Shown here one piece after another: positions 55,854 to 64,000 of a DNA stretch of 64,000 bases (position 1 is its first letter; each line of letters opens with the position of its first letter). Made by a program: the position numbers and the translations under genes. Below the pieces are notes generated by a model. It was not told the DNA's origin. It was given only the letters and a program-made list of their open reading frames with translations, and did no database searches. The DNA is taken from assembly GCF_014650335.1 (NCBI RefSeq), contig NZ_BMUT01000010.1:124001-188000 (forward strand), in the 5' to 3' direction. This DNA is from Streptomyces hiroshimensis. Its GTDB lineage: Bacteria > Actinomycetota > Actinomycetes > Streptomycetales > Streptomycetaceae.

Positions 55854-57295
55854 CGGCGTACCTGGCCTTCCACGAGGGTGAGGAGTGTGCGGAGGTCGTC
55901 GGGCGTGGTGTGGGGGTTGAGGAGGGTGGCTTTGAGCCAGAGGCCTTCGGGGGTGGTGGTGCGGCCGAGGACGGCGTGGCCGTGGTGGAGGAGGGTGCGC
56001 CGGAGGCCGGCGGTGGTGCGGTCGTCGGTGGGGGTGGGGCGGAAGAGGACTGTGCTGAGGGTGGGGCGCGCGTAGAGGTCGAAGCCGGGGTGGGCGTCGA
56101 TGAGGTCGGCGAGGTGTGCGGCTGCGGCGCAGACGCGTTCGACGAGGTCGCCGAGGCCGCGGCGGCCCAGGGCCCGGAGGGTGACGGCGATCTTGAGGAT
56201 GTCGGGGCGGCGGGTGGTGCGCAGGGAGCGGCCGAGGAGGTCGGGGAGGCCGGCCCGGGTGTCGTCGGGGGCGTTGAGGTAGTCGGCGTGGTGGGCCAGG
56301 GGGTGCAGGGCGGTGGTGTCGGGGACGGCGAGGAGGCCTGCGGCGACGGGCTGCCAGCCGAGTTTGTGCAGGTCGACGGCGATGGTGTGGGCGCGGTCGA
56401 GGCCGTCGAGGGCGGGGCGGAGGGTGTCGCTGAAGAGGAGCGGGCCGCCGTAGGAGGCGTCGATGTGGAGGCGGGCGCCGTGGGTGTGGCAGAGGTCGGC
56501 GAGGGCGGGCAGGGGGTCGATGCGGCCGGTGTCGGTGGTGCCGGCGGTGGCGATGACGAGGGTGGGGGTGCCGGTGGTGGCGGGGTCGGTGAGTGCGTCG
56601 TGCAGGCGGGTGGGGTCGAGGGTGCCGGCGGGGGTGGGGAGGGTGAGGGGGGCGGGGAGTCCGAGGAGCCAGGCGGCGCGGTGGATGCTGTGGTGGGCGT
56701 TGGCTCCGCAGACGATGCGGAGGGGTGTGGCCGTTTCCTTGGCCGCTTCCCTCGCCAGGAGGAGGGCCAGTTGGTTGGACTCGGTGCCGCCGGTGGTGAC
56801 CAGGGCGTCCGGGGCGGGGTGGCGGGGGTAGGCGAGGGCGGCCAGGGCGCGGGTGGTGAGGGCTTCGAGGGCGGTCGCGGCGGGGGCTTGGTCCCAGGAG
56901 TCGAGGGAGGGGTTGAGGGCGGCGGCGGCGAGGTCGGCCGCGGCGGCGAGCGCGAGCGGTGGGCAGTGCAGGTGGGCGGCGCAGCGGGGGTCGGCGGGGT
57001 CGGCGGAGCCTTCGGCCAGGGCGCCGACGAGGGTGTGGAGCGCTTCGTGGGCTCCGGTGCCGGTCTCGGGGAGGACGGGGAGGGCCCGGGCGCGCATGCG
57101 GGCGGTGACGGCCTCGGGGCCTCCGGCCGGGAAGGGGCCGTGGCGGTCGGCGGCGCCTTCGGCGAGGGCGTCGAGCACGGTACCGAGGAGGGGGTGCAGG
57201 GCGTGGGGGCCTCGGGTGCCGCCGGCGAGGGGGGCGGGGGCGGGGTCTGCGGCGTCGTGGGGGGAGGCGACGGTGGGGCCGGCGGGCGCAGGCAT
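55850..57295 (-). CDS. PLP-dependent group II decarboxylase (DesA-like)
   Basis: A 481-residue pyridoxal-phosphate decarboxylase of the lysine/diaminobutyrate type. SLDSWDQAPAATALEALT, TTGGTESNQLALLLAREA, ATAGTTDTGRIDPLPALA and HIDASYGGPLLFS place the cofactor. The Schiff-base Lys is in VAVDLHKLGWQPVAAG (HK motif), written here as TIAVDLHKLGWQP. The first 40 residues are Pro/Ala-rich. It is the first gene of a pair with the N-hydroxylase, as in desferrioxamine synthesis (decarboxylate, then hydroxylate). No iron-box sequence was found upstream. Confidence 0.86.
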   Translation of the reverse strand: MPAPAGPTVASPHDAADPAPAPLAGGTRGPHALHPLLGTVLDALAEGAADRHGPFPAGGPEAVTARMRARALPVLPETGTGAHEALHTLVGALAEGSADPADPRCAAHLHCPPLALAAAADLAAAALNPSLDSWDQAPAATALEALTTRALAALAYPRHPAPDALVTTGGTESNQLALLLAREAAKETATPLRIVCGANAHHSIHRAAWLLGLPAPLTLPTPAGTLDPTRLHDALTDPATTGTPTLVIATAGTTDTGRIDPLPALADLCHTHGARLHIDASYGGPLLFSDTLRPALDGLDRAHTIAVDLHKLGWQPVAAGLLAVPDTTALHPLAHHADYLNAPDDTRAGLPDLLGRSLRTTRRPDILKIAVTLRALGRRGLGDLVERVCAAAAHLADLIDAHPGFDLYARPTLSTVLFRPTPTDDRTTAGLRRTLLHHGHAVLGRTTTPEGLWLKATLLNPHTTPDDLRTLLTLVEGQVRR

Positions 57296-57515
57296 TAACT
57301 TTGCCCCTTTTGGGTTGACTTCGAGCGCGTGCTGTGGGGTCGGTCCGGGCTGTGACGAGCGGCAACTGCAACAAGTTACGTTCGGCGCACGTTCGGTGAC
57401 CGGCGTAGGGGCGGGTTTCGCTCGATGGTGGTAAGGCCGCGCAACGGGGGTGAGATGTGTCTGCTAATGGGGTCCGGGGCGGACGCACCCCGTTCCGTCG
57501 ACTAATCTGCACCCC

Positions 57516-58070
57516 ATGGCCATGAACTTTCTCGCTCTCGACGTAGGGCCGCTCAAGCCCGAGCCCGCGCCGCTCGTTCTCGGCGCGGTGCTGTTCTTCA
57601 TCGTCTTCGCCCTGATGGCGAAGGTGCTGCTGCCCCGGATCAACAAGGTCCTCGTCGAGCGCGAGAAGGCCACCGAGGGCCGCTTCGACGAGGCGGAGGA
57701 GACGCGCGCGGAGGCCGCCCGCGTCCACGCCGAGTACCAGGAGCTGCTCGCCGAGGCCCGGCACGAGGCCGCGCGCCTGCGCCAGGAGTCCCTGGAGCAG
57801 GGCACGGCGATCATCGCCGAGCTGCGCGCCGAGGGCCAGCGCCAGCGCGAGGAGATCATCTCCGCGGGCCACGCGGTGATCGACGCCGAGCGCGCGGTCG
57901 CCGAGGCCGAGCTGCGCGAGCAGGTCGGCGTGCTGGCCACGGAGCTGGCCGGCCGCATCGTCGGTGAGGACGTCGCCCAGTCCGCTCGCGAGAACGGCAC
58001 GGTGGACCGCTTCCTGGAGGAGCTGCGCACCGCGCAGGCCTCCGACGCCGCCCGCGAGGCGCGCGGCTGA
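57516..58070 (+). CDS. Orphan ATP synthase subunit b-like protein
   Basis: A 184-residue protein with the shape of AtpF. One membrane helix at the N-terminus (PLVLGAVLFFIVFALMAKVLL) is followed by the b-subunit signature LPRINKVLVEREKATEG. Then a long charged coiled coil (about 55-150) ends in a short delta-contact-like region (VGVLATELAGRIVGED). No other atp gene is nearby. TAATCT lies 7 nt before the ATG and no ribosome site is seen, so it is probably leaderless. It may be a diverged spare b subunit or a separate membrane coiled-coil protein. Confidence 0.83.
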   Translation: MAMNFLALDVGPLKPEPAPLVLGAVLFFIVFALMAKVLLPRINKVLVEREKATEGRFDEAEETRAEAARVHAEYQELLAEARHEAARLRQESLEQGTAIIAELRAEGQRQREEIISAGHAVIDAERAVAEAELREQVGVLATELAGRIVGEDVAQSARENGTVDRFLEELRTAQASDAAREARG

Positions 58071-58111
58071 CAGCGGCGGGCCGCGCAGGCCGCCGCTGGG
58101 ACACATCTCGG

Positions 58112-58157
58112 ACGCCGAAGGCTCCGCACCCCTTTCCGGGTGCGGAGCCTTCGGCGT
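58112..58157. terminator. Perfect 20-bp hairpin between the AtpF-like gene and pepN
   Basis: Arms 58112-58131 and 58138-58157 are fully complementary (left arm begins ACGCCGAAGGCTCCGC) with a CTTTCC loop. It lies between the convergent stops at 58070 and 58182, serving both strands. Confidence 0.88.
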
Positions 58158-58181
58158 TCCCTGGGTGTTCCCGGGCGCGGG

Positions 58182-60740
58182 TTACCGGCGGCTGCCTGCC
58201 CTGATGCTCAGGGCGCGGCGCAGGTCGTCGAGCTGGTCGTCGAGCCGGCGGCGCAGGGCGGGGGTCGGGCCGGCCGTGCGCAGGCACTCCTCGCCGAGGT
58301 CGAGGGTGCGCTGCTCGACCAGGGGGCGGGGGAAGCCGGCGGTGCCGGCGGCCGCGGCGAGGGCGGGGCCGCGGCGGGCCGCGAGGGCGACGGCCGCGGG
58401 GTGGTAGCGGTCGAGGTAGGGGCGTACGAGGTCGAGCTGCTCGGGCTGCCAGAAGCCTTCGGCGGTGGCGGTGAAGAGGTAGTTGGAGAGCTCGGGGCGG
58501 TGCTCCGGGTCGTACATGGCCTGCCAGGCGGCTTCCTTGGCCGCGGGGTCCGGGAGGGCTGCCCGGCAGCGGGCGGCGCCCTCCTGGCCGGTCGCGCTGG
58601 GGTCGCGGGCGAGTTCGGCGTCGACGGCGGCGGGCGTGGTGGCGCCGAGGACGGCGAGGCGGGCGAGGGCGCGCCAGCGCAGTTCGGGGTCGAGGGCGGG
58701 GCCGCCGGGGACGGTGTTGTCCCGGAGCCAGGCGTCGAGGGTGTCCGGGGTGGTGGCGCTGTCGATGAGGGTGCGTACGGCGGTCAGGCGCAGGCCCTCG
58801 GCCGTGCTGCCCTTCCCCTGGTCGTCCCGGGTGCGGTCGAGGAGGTCCTGGGCGAGGGCGGTGAGGCCGGCCAGGGCTGCGGGGCGGTCGGCGGGGGTGA
58901 CGTAGCGGTCGGCGATCTGGCCGCGGGCGAAGGCGAGGACGGCCCGGGTGACGGCGACGTCGGTCTCGTGGGGCAGGTGGGCGCGGGCGGCGTCCAGGTA
59001 CGCGGCGGGGGCGAGCTCGCCGTCGCGGACCATGTCGCGGGCGGCGTTCCACAGGACGGCCCGGGTGAGGGGGTCGGGCAGGGCGGAGAGGGAGCCGAGG
59101 GCGGTCTCCCACGACGCTGTGTCGAGGCGGACCTTGGCGTAGGTGAGGTCGCCGTCGTTGAGCAGGACGAGGGCCGGGCGGGGGCCGGTGCCTTCGATGG
59201 TGCGGGTGCCGCCGCCGGCGGGCAGGTCGGCGGTGAGGGGTTCGCGGGCGACGAGGGCGCCGGAGCCGTCGGGGGTGCGGTCGTAGAGGCCGACGGCGAG
59301 GTGGTGGGGGCGGGTGCCGTCGTGGCGGACGTCCAGGCGCCAGCCGCCGGTGCCATCGTCGGTGACTGTGGGGGTGAGGGTGGGGGTGAGGGTGTCGACG
59401 CCGCTGGTACGCAGCCAGGTCGCGGCCCAGGCGTGCACGTCGCGGTCGGTGTGGCGGGCCAGGGAGTCGAGGAAGTCGGCGAGGGCTGCGTTGCCGAAGC
59501 GGTGGCGGGCGAAGTGGTCGTTGATGCCGGCGAGGAAGTCCTTCTCGCCGAGCCAGGCCACGAGCTGGCGCAGGGCGGAGGCGCCCTTCGCGTAGGAGAT
59601 GCCGTCGAAGTTCAGCAGCGCGGAGGCGGTGTCCCGGACGGCCTCGGCGTCGGGGGCGACGGGGTGGGTCGAGGGGCGCTGGTCGGCGTCGTAGCCCCAG
59701 CCCTTGCGGGCGCAGGCGAAGTCGGTCCAGGCGCCGTCGAAGCGGGTGGCCTCGGCGAGGACCTGGTAGCCCATGTACTCCGCGAACGACTCGTTCAGCC
59801 AGATGTCGTCCCACCAGCGCAGGGTGACCAGATCGCCGAACCACATGTGGGCCATCTCGTGGGCGATCGTCACGCCGCGCGTCTCGCGCTCGGTGTCGGT
59901 GACGGCGGAACGGAAGATGAACTCGTCGCGGAAGGTGACCAGCCCGGGGTTCTCCATGGCGCCGGCGTTGAACTCGGGGACGAACGCCTGGTCGTAGGAG
60001 TCGAAGGGGTAGGGCTCGTCGAAGATCTCGTGGAAGCGGTCGTAGCAGCGGCGCGTGATGTCGAGGAGCTCCTCGGCGTCCGCGTCGAGGTGCGGTGCGA
60101 GGGAGCGGCGGCAGTGCAGGGCGAAGGGCAGGCCGGCGTGCTCGGTGCGGACGGAGTGCCAGGGGCCGGCGGCGAAGGCCACGAAGTAGGTGCTCAGGGG
60201 CTGGGTGGTGGCCAGCTGCCAGCGGCCTTCGGCGGCCGGGTCTCCGGTGCGGGTGGCGACGGCGTTGCCGAGGACGGTCCAGTGGGGCGGCGCGGTGACG
60301 GTGGCGTCGAAGACCGCCTTGAGGTCGGGCTGGTCGAAGGCGGCGAAGACGCGCTGGACGTCGTCGAGGAAGGTCTGGGTGTAGGCGTAGGTCTCGCCGT
60401 CGGCGGGGTCGGTGAAGCGGTGCATGCCCTCGCCCGTACGGGAGTAGCGCATGTCGGCCTCTATGAGCAGCTCGTGCTCGCCGGGGGTGAGGGCGGCGAG
60501 GGGGAGCCGGTTGTCGTCCAGCGTGGCCGGGTCGAGGGGGCGGCCGTCGAGGACGGCGCGGTGCAGGGTGGCGGGCCGGAGTTCGACGAAGGTGTCGCCC
60601 GCGTGGCGTGCGGTGAAGCGGATGCGGGTGGTGGAGGTGAACAGCTCGTCGCCACGGGTGAGGTCGAGGTCGACGGCGTAGTGGTGCACGTCGAGGAGAC
60701 GGGCACGGGCCTGGGCTTCATCGCGTGTGAGTACGGGCAT
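58182..60740 (-). CDS. pepN: Aminopeptidase N
   Basis: An 852-residue M1 zinc aminopeptidase. The exopeptidase motif PEFNAGAMENPG and the zinc site HEMAHMWFGDLVTL, with the distant Glu in WLNESFAEYMGYQ, are intact. The C-terminal ERAP1-like helical domain runs to the end (LDDQLDDLRRALSIRAGSRR). The start is ATG 60740 (MPVLTRDEAQ); ATG 60749 in frame (MAPMPVL) is an alternative, and neither has a strong ribosome site. It acts in cytoplasmic peptide turnover. Confidence 0.94.
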   Translation of the reverse strand: MPVLTRDEAQARARLLDVHHYAVDLDLTRGDELFTSTTRIRFTARHAGDTFVELRPATLHRAVLDGRPLDPATLDDNRLPLAALTPGEHELLIEADMRYSRTGEGMHRFTDPADGETYAYTQTFLDDVQRVFAAFDQPDLKAVFDATVTAPPHWTVLGNAVATRTGDPAAEGRWQLATTQPLSTYFVAFAAGPWHSVRTEHAGLPFALHCRRSLAPHLDADAEELLDITRRCYDRFHEIFDEPYPFDSYDQAFVPEFNAGAMENPGLVTFRDEFIFRSAVTDTERETRGVTIAHEMAHMWFGDLVTLRWWDDIWLNESFAEYMGYQVLAEATRFDGAWTDFACARKGWGYDADQRPSTHPVAPDAEAVRDTASALLNFDGISYAKGASALRQLVAWLGEKDFLAGINDHFARHRFGNAALADFLDSLARHTDRDVHAWAATWLRTSGVDTLTPTLTPTVTDDGTGGWRLDVRHDGTRPHHLAVGLYDRTPDGSGALVAREPLTADLPAGGGTRTIEGTGPRPALVLLNDGDLTYAKVRLDTASWETALGSLSALPDPLTRAVLWNAARDMVRDGELAPAAYLDAARAHLPHETDVAVTRAVLAFARGQIADRYVTPADRPAALAGLTALAQDLLDRTRDDQGKGSTAEGLRLTAVRTLIDSATTPDTLDAWLRDNTVPGGPALDPELRWRALARLAVLGATTPAAVDAELARDPSATGQEGAARCRAALPDPAAKEAAWQAMYDPEHRPELSNYLFTATAEGFWQPEQLDLVRPYLDRYHPAAVALAARRGPALAAAAGTAGFPRPLVEQRTLDLGEECLRTAGPTPALRRRLDDQLDDLRRALSIRAGSRR

Positions 60741-60850
60741 GGGGGCCATGCTGCCGTATCGCCGGCGCTGTGCCGAAGCAGGAATTCCGGGGTGCGGCTG
60801 CCGCTCCGCTCCGGGCCGTGCCGGGCCACGTGGCAGGCCCCGCCGCGGCG

Positions 60851-61415
60851 GCGGGCAACCCCCGCGGCGGACACCGGCGGTGCCCGGCCTGCCTGCAGGT
60901 GGGCACGGCACCGCCGGGCCGCGCCGTCGCGGCTGAGCACCGCTGCGGCGGAAGGGAGAAGCCGAGCTGCCCCTCCCGGGCCGCGCAATCGTGGCCAAGC
61001 GCGGCTGCGGCGGAGGAGAGGAGCCGAGGTGCCCCTCCGGCCCGCGCCCCGCGCCAGGCCCGCGCCACGCATCAACCCCCGCCGCAACAGCGGGCAACCC
61101 CCCGCGGCGGACACCGGCCGTGCCCGACCGGCCTGCCGGTGGGCACGGCACCGCCGGGCCGCGCCGTCGCGGCTGAGCGCCGCTGCGGCGGAAGGGAGAA
61201 GCCGAGCGGCCCCTCCCGGGCCGCGCAATCGTGGCCAAGCGCGGCTGCGGCGGAGGAGAGGAGCCGAGGTGCCCCTCCGGCCCGCGCCCCGCGCCAGGCC
61301 CGCGCCGCGCATCATGCCCGCGCCACGCATCAACCCCCCGCCGCAACAGCGAGCAACCCCCGCGGCGGACACCGGCGGTGCCCGGCCTGCCTGCCTGCAG
61401 GTGGGCGTGGCCCGG
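60851..61415. repeat. About 240-bp tandem repeat block
   Basis: Two full copies and a partial third of a unit of about 240 bp start near 60851, 61090 and 61349, each opening GCGGGCAACCCCCGCGGCGG or a one-base variant. Copies 1 and 2 are nearly identical across CGCGCAATCGTGGCCAAGCG and GCGGCTGCGGCGGAGGAGAG. Before copy 3 a 20-bp segment (GCGCATCATGCCCGCGCCAC) is duplicated. The block lies in the 707-bp gap between pepN and the chorismate mutase gene. Open frames cross it on both strands, but they mirror the repeat and lack ribosome sites. Confidence 0.9.
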
Positions 61416-61447
61416 CCCCGTAGTCGTGTCGTCCCCGCTGGAAGCGG

Positions 61448-61753
61448 CTACGCGCGGGCGATGGTTTCGTGGTGGCGGATGACCTCGGCGACGATGAAGT
61501 TCAGGAACTTCTCCGCGAACGCGGGGTCGAGTTTGGCGTTCTCGGCCAGCTCGCGGAGGCGGGCGATCTGGCGGGCCTCGCGGGCCGGGTCGGCGGGGGG
61601 CAGTTTGTGGGCCGCCTTGAGGTGGCCGACCTGCTGGGTGGCCTTGAAGCGCTCGGCGAGCATGTGGATCACCGCTGCGTCGATGTTGTCGATGCTGTCG
61701 CGCAGCCGGCCCAGCTCGGCCCGTACGGACTCGTCCATGGAACTGTTGCTCAT
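61448..61753 (-). CDS. AroQ-type chorismate mutase
   Basis: A 101-residue, all-helical enzyme converting chorismate to prephenate for Phe and Tyr. The first helix has VRAELGRLRDSIDNIDAAVIHMLAERFK (catalytic Arg and Lys positions) and the second region has QQVGHLKAAHKL. The last helix ends FLNFIVAEVIRHHETIA, the usual substrate-binding tail. The ATG at 61753 was chosen (GTG at 61759 possible). A TAGGCT box lies 8 nt upstream, so a very short or absent leader is likely. Confidence 0.92.
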   Translation of the reverse strand: MSNSSMDESVRAELGRLRDSIDNIDAAVIHMLAERFKATQQVGHLKAAHKLPPADPAREARQIARLRELAENAKLDPAFAEKFLNFIVAEVIRHHETIARA

Positions 61754-61764
61754 GGTCACCGAGC

Positions 61765-62655
61765 CTATGCGGAGGGGCGGGGTGCGATCACCGGTGGGTG
61801 GTCCGGGTCGGGGATGCGCGCGCTCCAGCCGCCGGGCACGGCACGCTCCTGGCGGGCGCGGAAGCGGACGGGCGCGGTGCCGACGCGCCGGGTGAAGAGG
61901 CGGCTGAAGTAGGCCGGGTCGGCGTACCCGACGCGGCGGGCGACGGCGGCGACGGGCAGTTCCGTGGCGGCGAGGAGCTCCTTGGCGCGGCCGAGGCGGA
62001 TGCTCAGCAGGTAGTCCTTGGGGCTGCAGCCGGCCCCGCGGCGTACGGCGGCGCGCAGTTCGGCGGTGGTCATGCCGTGCCGGGCGGCGTGCTGGGCGAC
62101 GGACAGGGGCAGGAAGGCGTCACGGGCGAGGGACTGGAGGACGGGTTCGCCGTCGGGGGCCGTGTCGGCGCGGGCGCGCCGCAGGGCGACCAGCAGTTCG
62201 TGGACGGCGGCGGAGGTCTCGACTTCCAGGAGCGGGTTGGCGCGGCGGGCGGCGCGGGCGATGCGGTGGACGACGGCGCGCACGGCGGTGGTGTCCGTGA
62301 GGGGCACGAGGGGCCGGTGGGGCTCGATGCAGCCCAGTTCCGTATAGGCGGCGACGGCGGGGCCGGTGAAGTCGACGAAGCTCTCGTCCCAGCCGGTCCC
62401 GTCGGCGGCGCCGTAGTGGTGGGGGACGCCGGGGGTGAGCCACAGGAGCGCGGGCCCGGTGACGGTGCGGGTGCGGCCGTCGGGCGTGCGCAGCCAGCCG
62501 CTGCCGGCGTGGACGACGACGGCGACGTGGTGGCCGAGGGTGCGGGGGCCGACGGCGGGGAGCGCTCCGTGCTGCAAGCCGACGCCGAGGCAGACGAGGC
62601 CGAGGCGGTGGTGGACGGGTCCGGGGCTGAAGTAGCGCATCCATGTCTGGTACAT
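61765..62655 (-). CDS. AraC-family transcriptional regulator
   Basis: A 296-residue regulator. The N-terminal cupin-like sensor (about 30-120: GHHVAVVVHAGSGWLRTPDG, WLTPGVPHHYG) probably binds a sugar. The C-terminal AraC domain has two HTH motifs, LSVAQHAARHGMTTAELRAAVR and LPVAAVARRVGYADPAYFSRLF. The ATG at 62655 has GGGAGG 9 nt upstream. It lies 61 bp after the GH101-like gene on the same strand, so it may control it. Confidence 0.9.
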   Translation of the reverse strand: MYQTWMRYFSPGPVHHRLGLVCLGVGLQHGALPAVGPRTLGHHVAVVVHAGSGWLRTPDGRTRTVTGPALLWLTPGVPHHYGAADGTGWDESFVDFTGPAVAAYTELGCIEPHRPLVPLTDTTAVRAVVHRIARAARRANPLLEVETSAAVHELLVALRRARADTAPDGEPVLQSLARDAFLPLSVAQHAARHGMTTAELRAAVRRGAGCSPKDYLLSIRLGRAKELLAATELPVAAVARRVGYADPAYFSRLFTRRVGTAPVRFRARQERAVPGGWSARIPDPDHPPVIAPRPSA

Positions 62656-62716
62656 GGGTCCCGGCCTCCCGCGGTGTCGGCCCCGTGCGCCGATCTTCGC
62701 GCACGGCGGTGCGCTT

Positions 62717-64000
62717 TCACCAGGGGGCGGCGGCCCCCTCCGCGGGCCCACTCGCCCCGTCCGCCCCGCTCGCCCCGTCCGCCTCGTACACCGTGAAGCC
62801 GTCGAGGACGAATTCCGCGGTGCCGCCGTCCCCCGTCCTGCGCAGCCCCACCCACGCCTCCCCGGTGTCGGGCGCGGTGAACTCGTAGGAGTGCGTGGCG
62901 GGTGCGTGGGCGGCGGGCAGCGGGGTGCGCTGCAGCTCGCGGGTCCCGGGCGTGTCGGCGGCGGTGATCCAGGCGTACTGTCCGGCGGCCTCGTTCTCGT
63001 AGCGGAACGTCACCCGGTAGCGCCGCCCGGGCAGGAAGCGGACCGTGTGCGGCACGGTCCGGTAGACGATCCCGGTGTTCTCGCCGCGGGACTTGAGGGA
63101 CTGGGTGCCGTCGATGACGTCGTCGACGGCTTTGCCGTTCCAGCCGCGCTGGGTGAAGGGTGCGTGCCGCTGGGCGATGTGGGTGCGCGGGTCGGTCGCG
63201 CCGCCCGCGTCGCCTTTGACGAAGGGGCCCCACCCTTGGGGGACGTGCTCGAAGTCCTCGAAGACGAGGGCGCCCGCGCGCACGGCCTGCGGGCCTGCGG
63301 CGACGACGCGCAGCGCGTCGAAGCGGACGCGCGCGGCGCCCTCGGCGACGGTCAGTGTCAGGGTGACGGGCCCGCCGCCGGGCGGCACGGTGAAGCGGGT
63401 GAACATCCGCTGGAAGCGGGTGCCGTGCTTGCGGTCGGCGGCCACGTGGTTGACGGCGGTCGAGGTGTCCGTCCAGTTGGCGGCGGTGACGCCGTCGGCG
63501 GTTCGGACCTCCAGGCCGGCCCGGCGCCGCTCCCCCGCGGTGTCGCCGACCTCGACCTGTACGGACGCCGCGTAGGTGCCGGGTTTGAGGCGGGCGAGCC
63601 GCTGTCCGGCCGTGGCCGCTCCCCCGGCGGGTACGACGAGTTCCCAGTCGCCCAGGGTGCTGCGCTCGACCGCGGCGGGCCCGGTGACCTGCCACCCGTC
63701 CAGGCCGCCGGAGTGGAAGCCGGGGTCGTACAAGGGGGTGCCCTCGCCCCAGGCGGGGTCCGGCGAGCGGCCGTGGCCTCGGGTGAGGACGTAGGGCTGC
63801 CCGGCCGCGGCTTCGATCGTGATTTCGCCGCCGCGGACCGGCAGTTCCAGGGCGTCGGCGCGGCCCTGGTCGGTGAGCCGGTGGAGGACGACCGTGCGCT
63901 GTCCCGCCCAGCCGCGCGGCAGGCGCCAGCGGGTTCTGCCGCCCTGCGGGTTGTAGTGGTAGAGCTTGGCCGGATCGCGGGCCTCGCGCGGCTCCCAGGG
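62717..64000 (-). CDS. Endo-alpha-N-acetylgalactosaminidase-like protein (GH101), 3' part
   Basis: The 427 C-terminal residues of a large secreted protein cut by the right edge. It begins with the post-catalytic beta domain (KLYHYNPQGGRTRWRLPRGW, LHRLTDQGR, LELPV), which I recognise from GH101 endo-alpha-N-acetylgalactosaminidases, enzymes that release O-linked Gal-GalNAc from mucin-type glycoproteins. Two carbohydrate-binding jelly-roll modules follow (about 90-230 and 235-410 of this part: ALVFEDFEHVPQGWGPFVKG). The tail is Gly/Ala-rich. The catalytic domain is outside the window, so the assignment rests on the C-terminal layout. Confidence 0.7.
   Translation of the reverse strand, partial: PWEPREARDPAKLYHYNPQGGRTRWRLPRGWAGQRTVVLHRLTDQGRADALELPVRGGEITIEAAAGQPYVLTRGHGRSPDPAWGEGTPLYDPGFHSGGLDGWQVTGPAAVERSTLGDWELVVPAGGAATAGQRLARLKPGTYAASVQVEVGDTAGERRRAGLEVRTADGVTAANWTDTSTAVNHVAADRKHGTRFQRMFTRFTVPPGGGPVTLTLTVAEGAARVRFDALRVVAAGPQAVRAGALVFEDFEHVPQGWGPFVKGDAGGATDPRTHIAQRHAPFTQRGWNGKAVDDVIDGTQSLKSRGENTGIVYRTVPHTVRFLPGRRYRVTFRYENEAAGQYAWITAADTPGTRELQRTPLPAAHAPATHSYEFTAPDTGEAWVGLRRTGDGGTAEFVLDGFTVYEADGASGADGASGPAEGAAAPW

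Noticed and set aside
57296..57515. Iron-box (DmdR/IdeR type) upstream of the siderophore-type pair
   Set aside because: No sequence close to TTAGGTTAGGCTCACCTAA was found on either strand; only loose GCAAC/GTTAC half sites.
60851..61415. Open frames across the 240-bp repeat block as a repeat protein
   Set aside because: Frames exist on both strands, the products are Arg/Pro/Ala-rich without a fold pattern, and no ribosome site or start signal is present.

Overview
The window is chromosomal DNA from a high-GC actinomycete, almost certainly a Streptomyces. The grounds are GC-rich coding with C/G at third positions, mycothiol-type enzymes, an actinobacterial S1 protein, an SPW_0924-type small protein, a TerC/TerD block, leaderless genes with TAnnnT boxes, and the uvrC, uvrA, uvrB, coaE, rpsA, polA, liv, ANTAR regulator and pyk neighbourhood. 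No prophage, integrase, transposase or CRISPR array was recognised.

Layout. 1-1.3 kb: 5' part of uvrC (minus strand). 1.5-4.2 kb: a secreted C70-type cysteine protease and a membrane-anchored exported protein in one operon, divergent from an HTH regulator. 4.3-10.3 kb: Rieske protein, PfkB kinase, uvrA, mycothiol-dependent isomerase-like enzyme, MBL hydrolase. 10.6-15.7 kb: MFS transporter, TerC, a TerD/FtsK-like fusion, TerD. 15.9-21.9 kb: uvrB, secreted GDPD, ogt, a WGR/beta-propeller protein, a small membrane protein. 21.9-26.8 kb: a TIR-NB-ARC (NLR-like) gene, a divergent small gene encoding a paralogue of its C-terminal domain, and a convergent four-gene WXG-type (type VII secretion) operon. 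27-31.4 kb: coaE, PAC2 protein, rpsA, methyltransferase. 31.6-36 kb: HrpB helicase, a repeat-bearing spacer, and an operon of three conserved genes of unknown role. 36-42.4 kb: polA, FdhF/YdeP oxidoreductase, thioesterase, lipoprotein. 42.7-48.4 kb: livKHMGF uptake operon. 48.5-54.4 kb: ANTAR response regulator, tRNA-Leu(CAA), HTH-LAGLIDADG protein, pyruvate kinase, SIMPL protein, Tat-exported 5'-nucleotidase. 54.4-60.7 kb: PLP decarboxylase plus N-hydroxylase pair of siderophore type, an orphan AtpF-like protein, PepN. 60.7-64 kb: a 240-bp tandem repeat block, chorismate mutase, AraC regulator, 3' part of a GH101-like glycosidase.

Regulation. Four genes (uvrC, uvrB, polA and the WGR-domain gene) carry the RecA-independent DNA-damage promoter bound by PafBC in mycobacteria (TTGTCRGTG-N8-TAnnnT or a one-base variant). 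In the three repair genes the -10 box sits 6-7 nt from the start codon, so the mRNAs should be leaderless. This ties an uncharacterised WGR/propeller protein to the nucleotide excision repair and Pol I damage response.

The two most promising unexplained systems are (1) the damage-regulated WGR/propeller protein and (2) the TIR-NB-ARC protein whose C-terminal domain is repeated as a separate divergently transcribed protein. The partner gene contains a run of ten C residues at which its frame runs on across a neighbouring gene.
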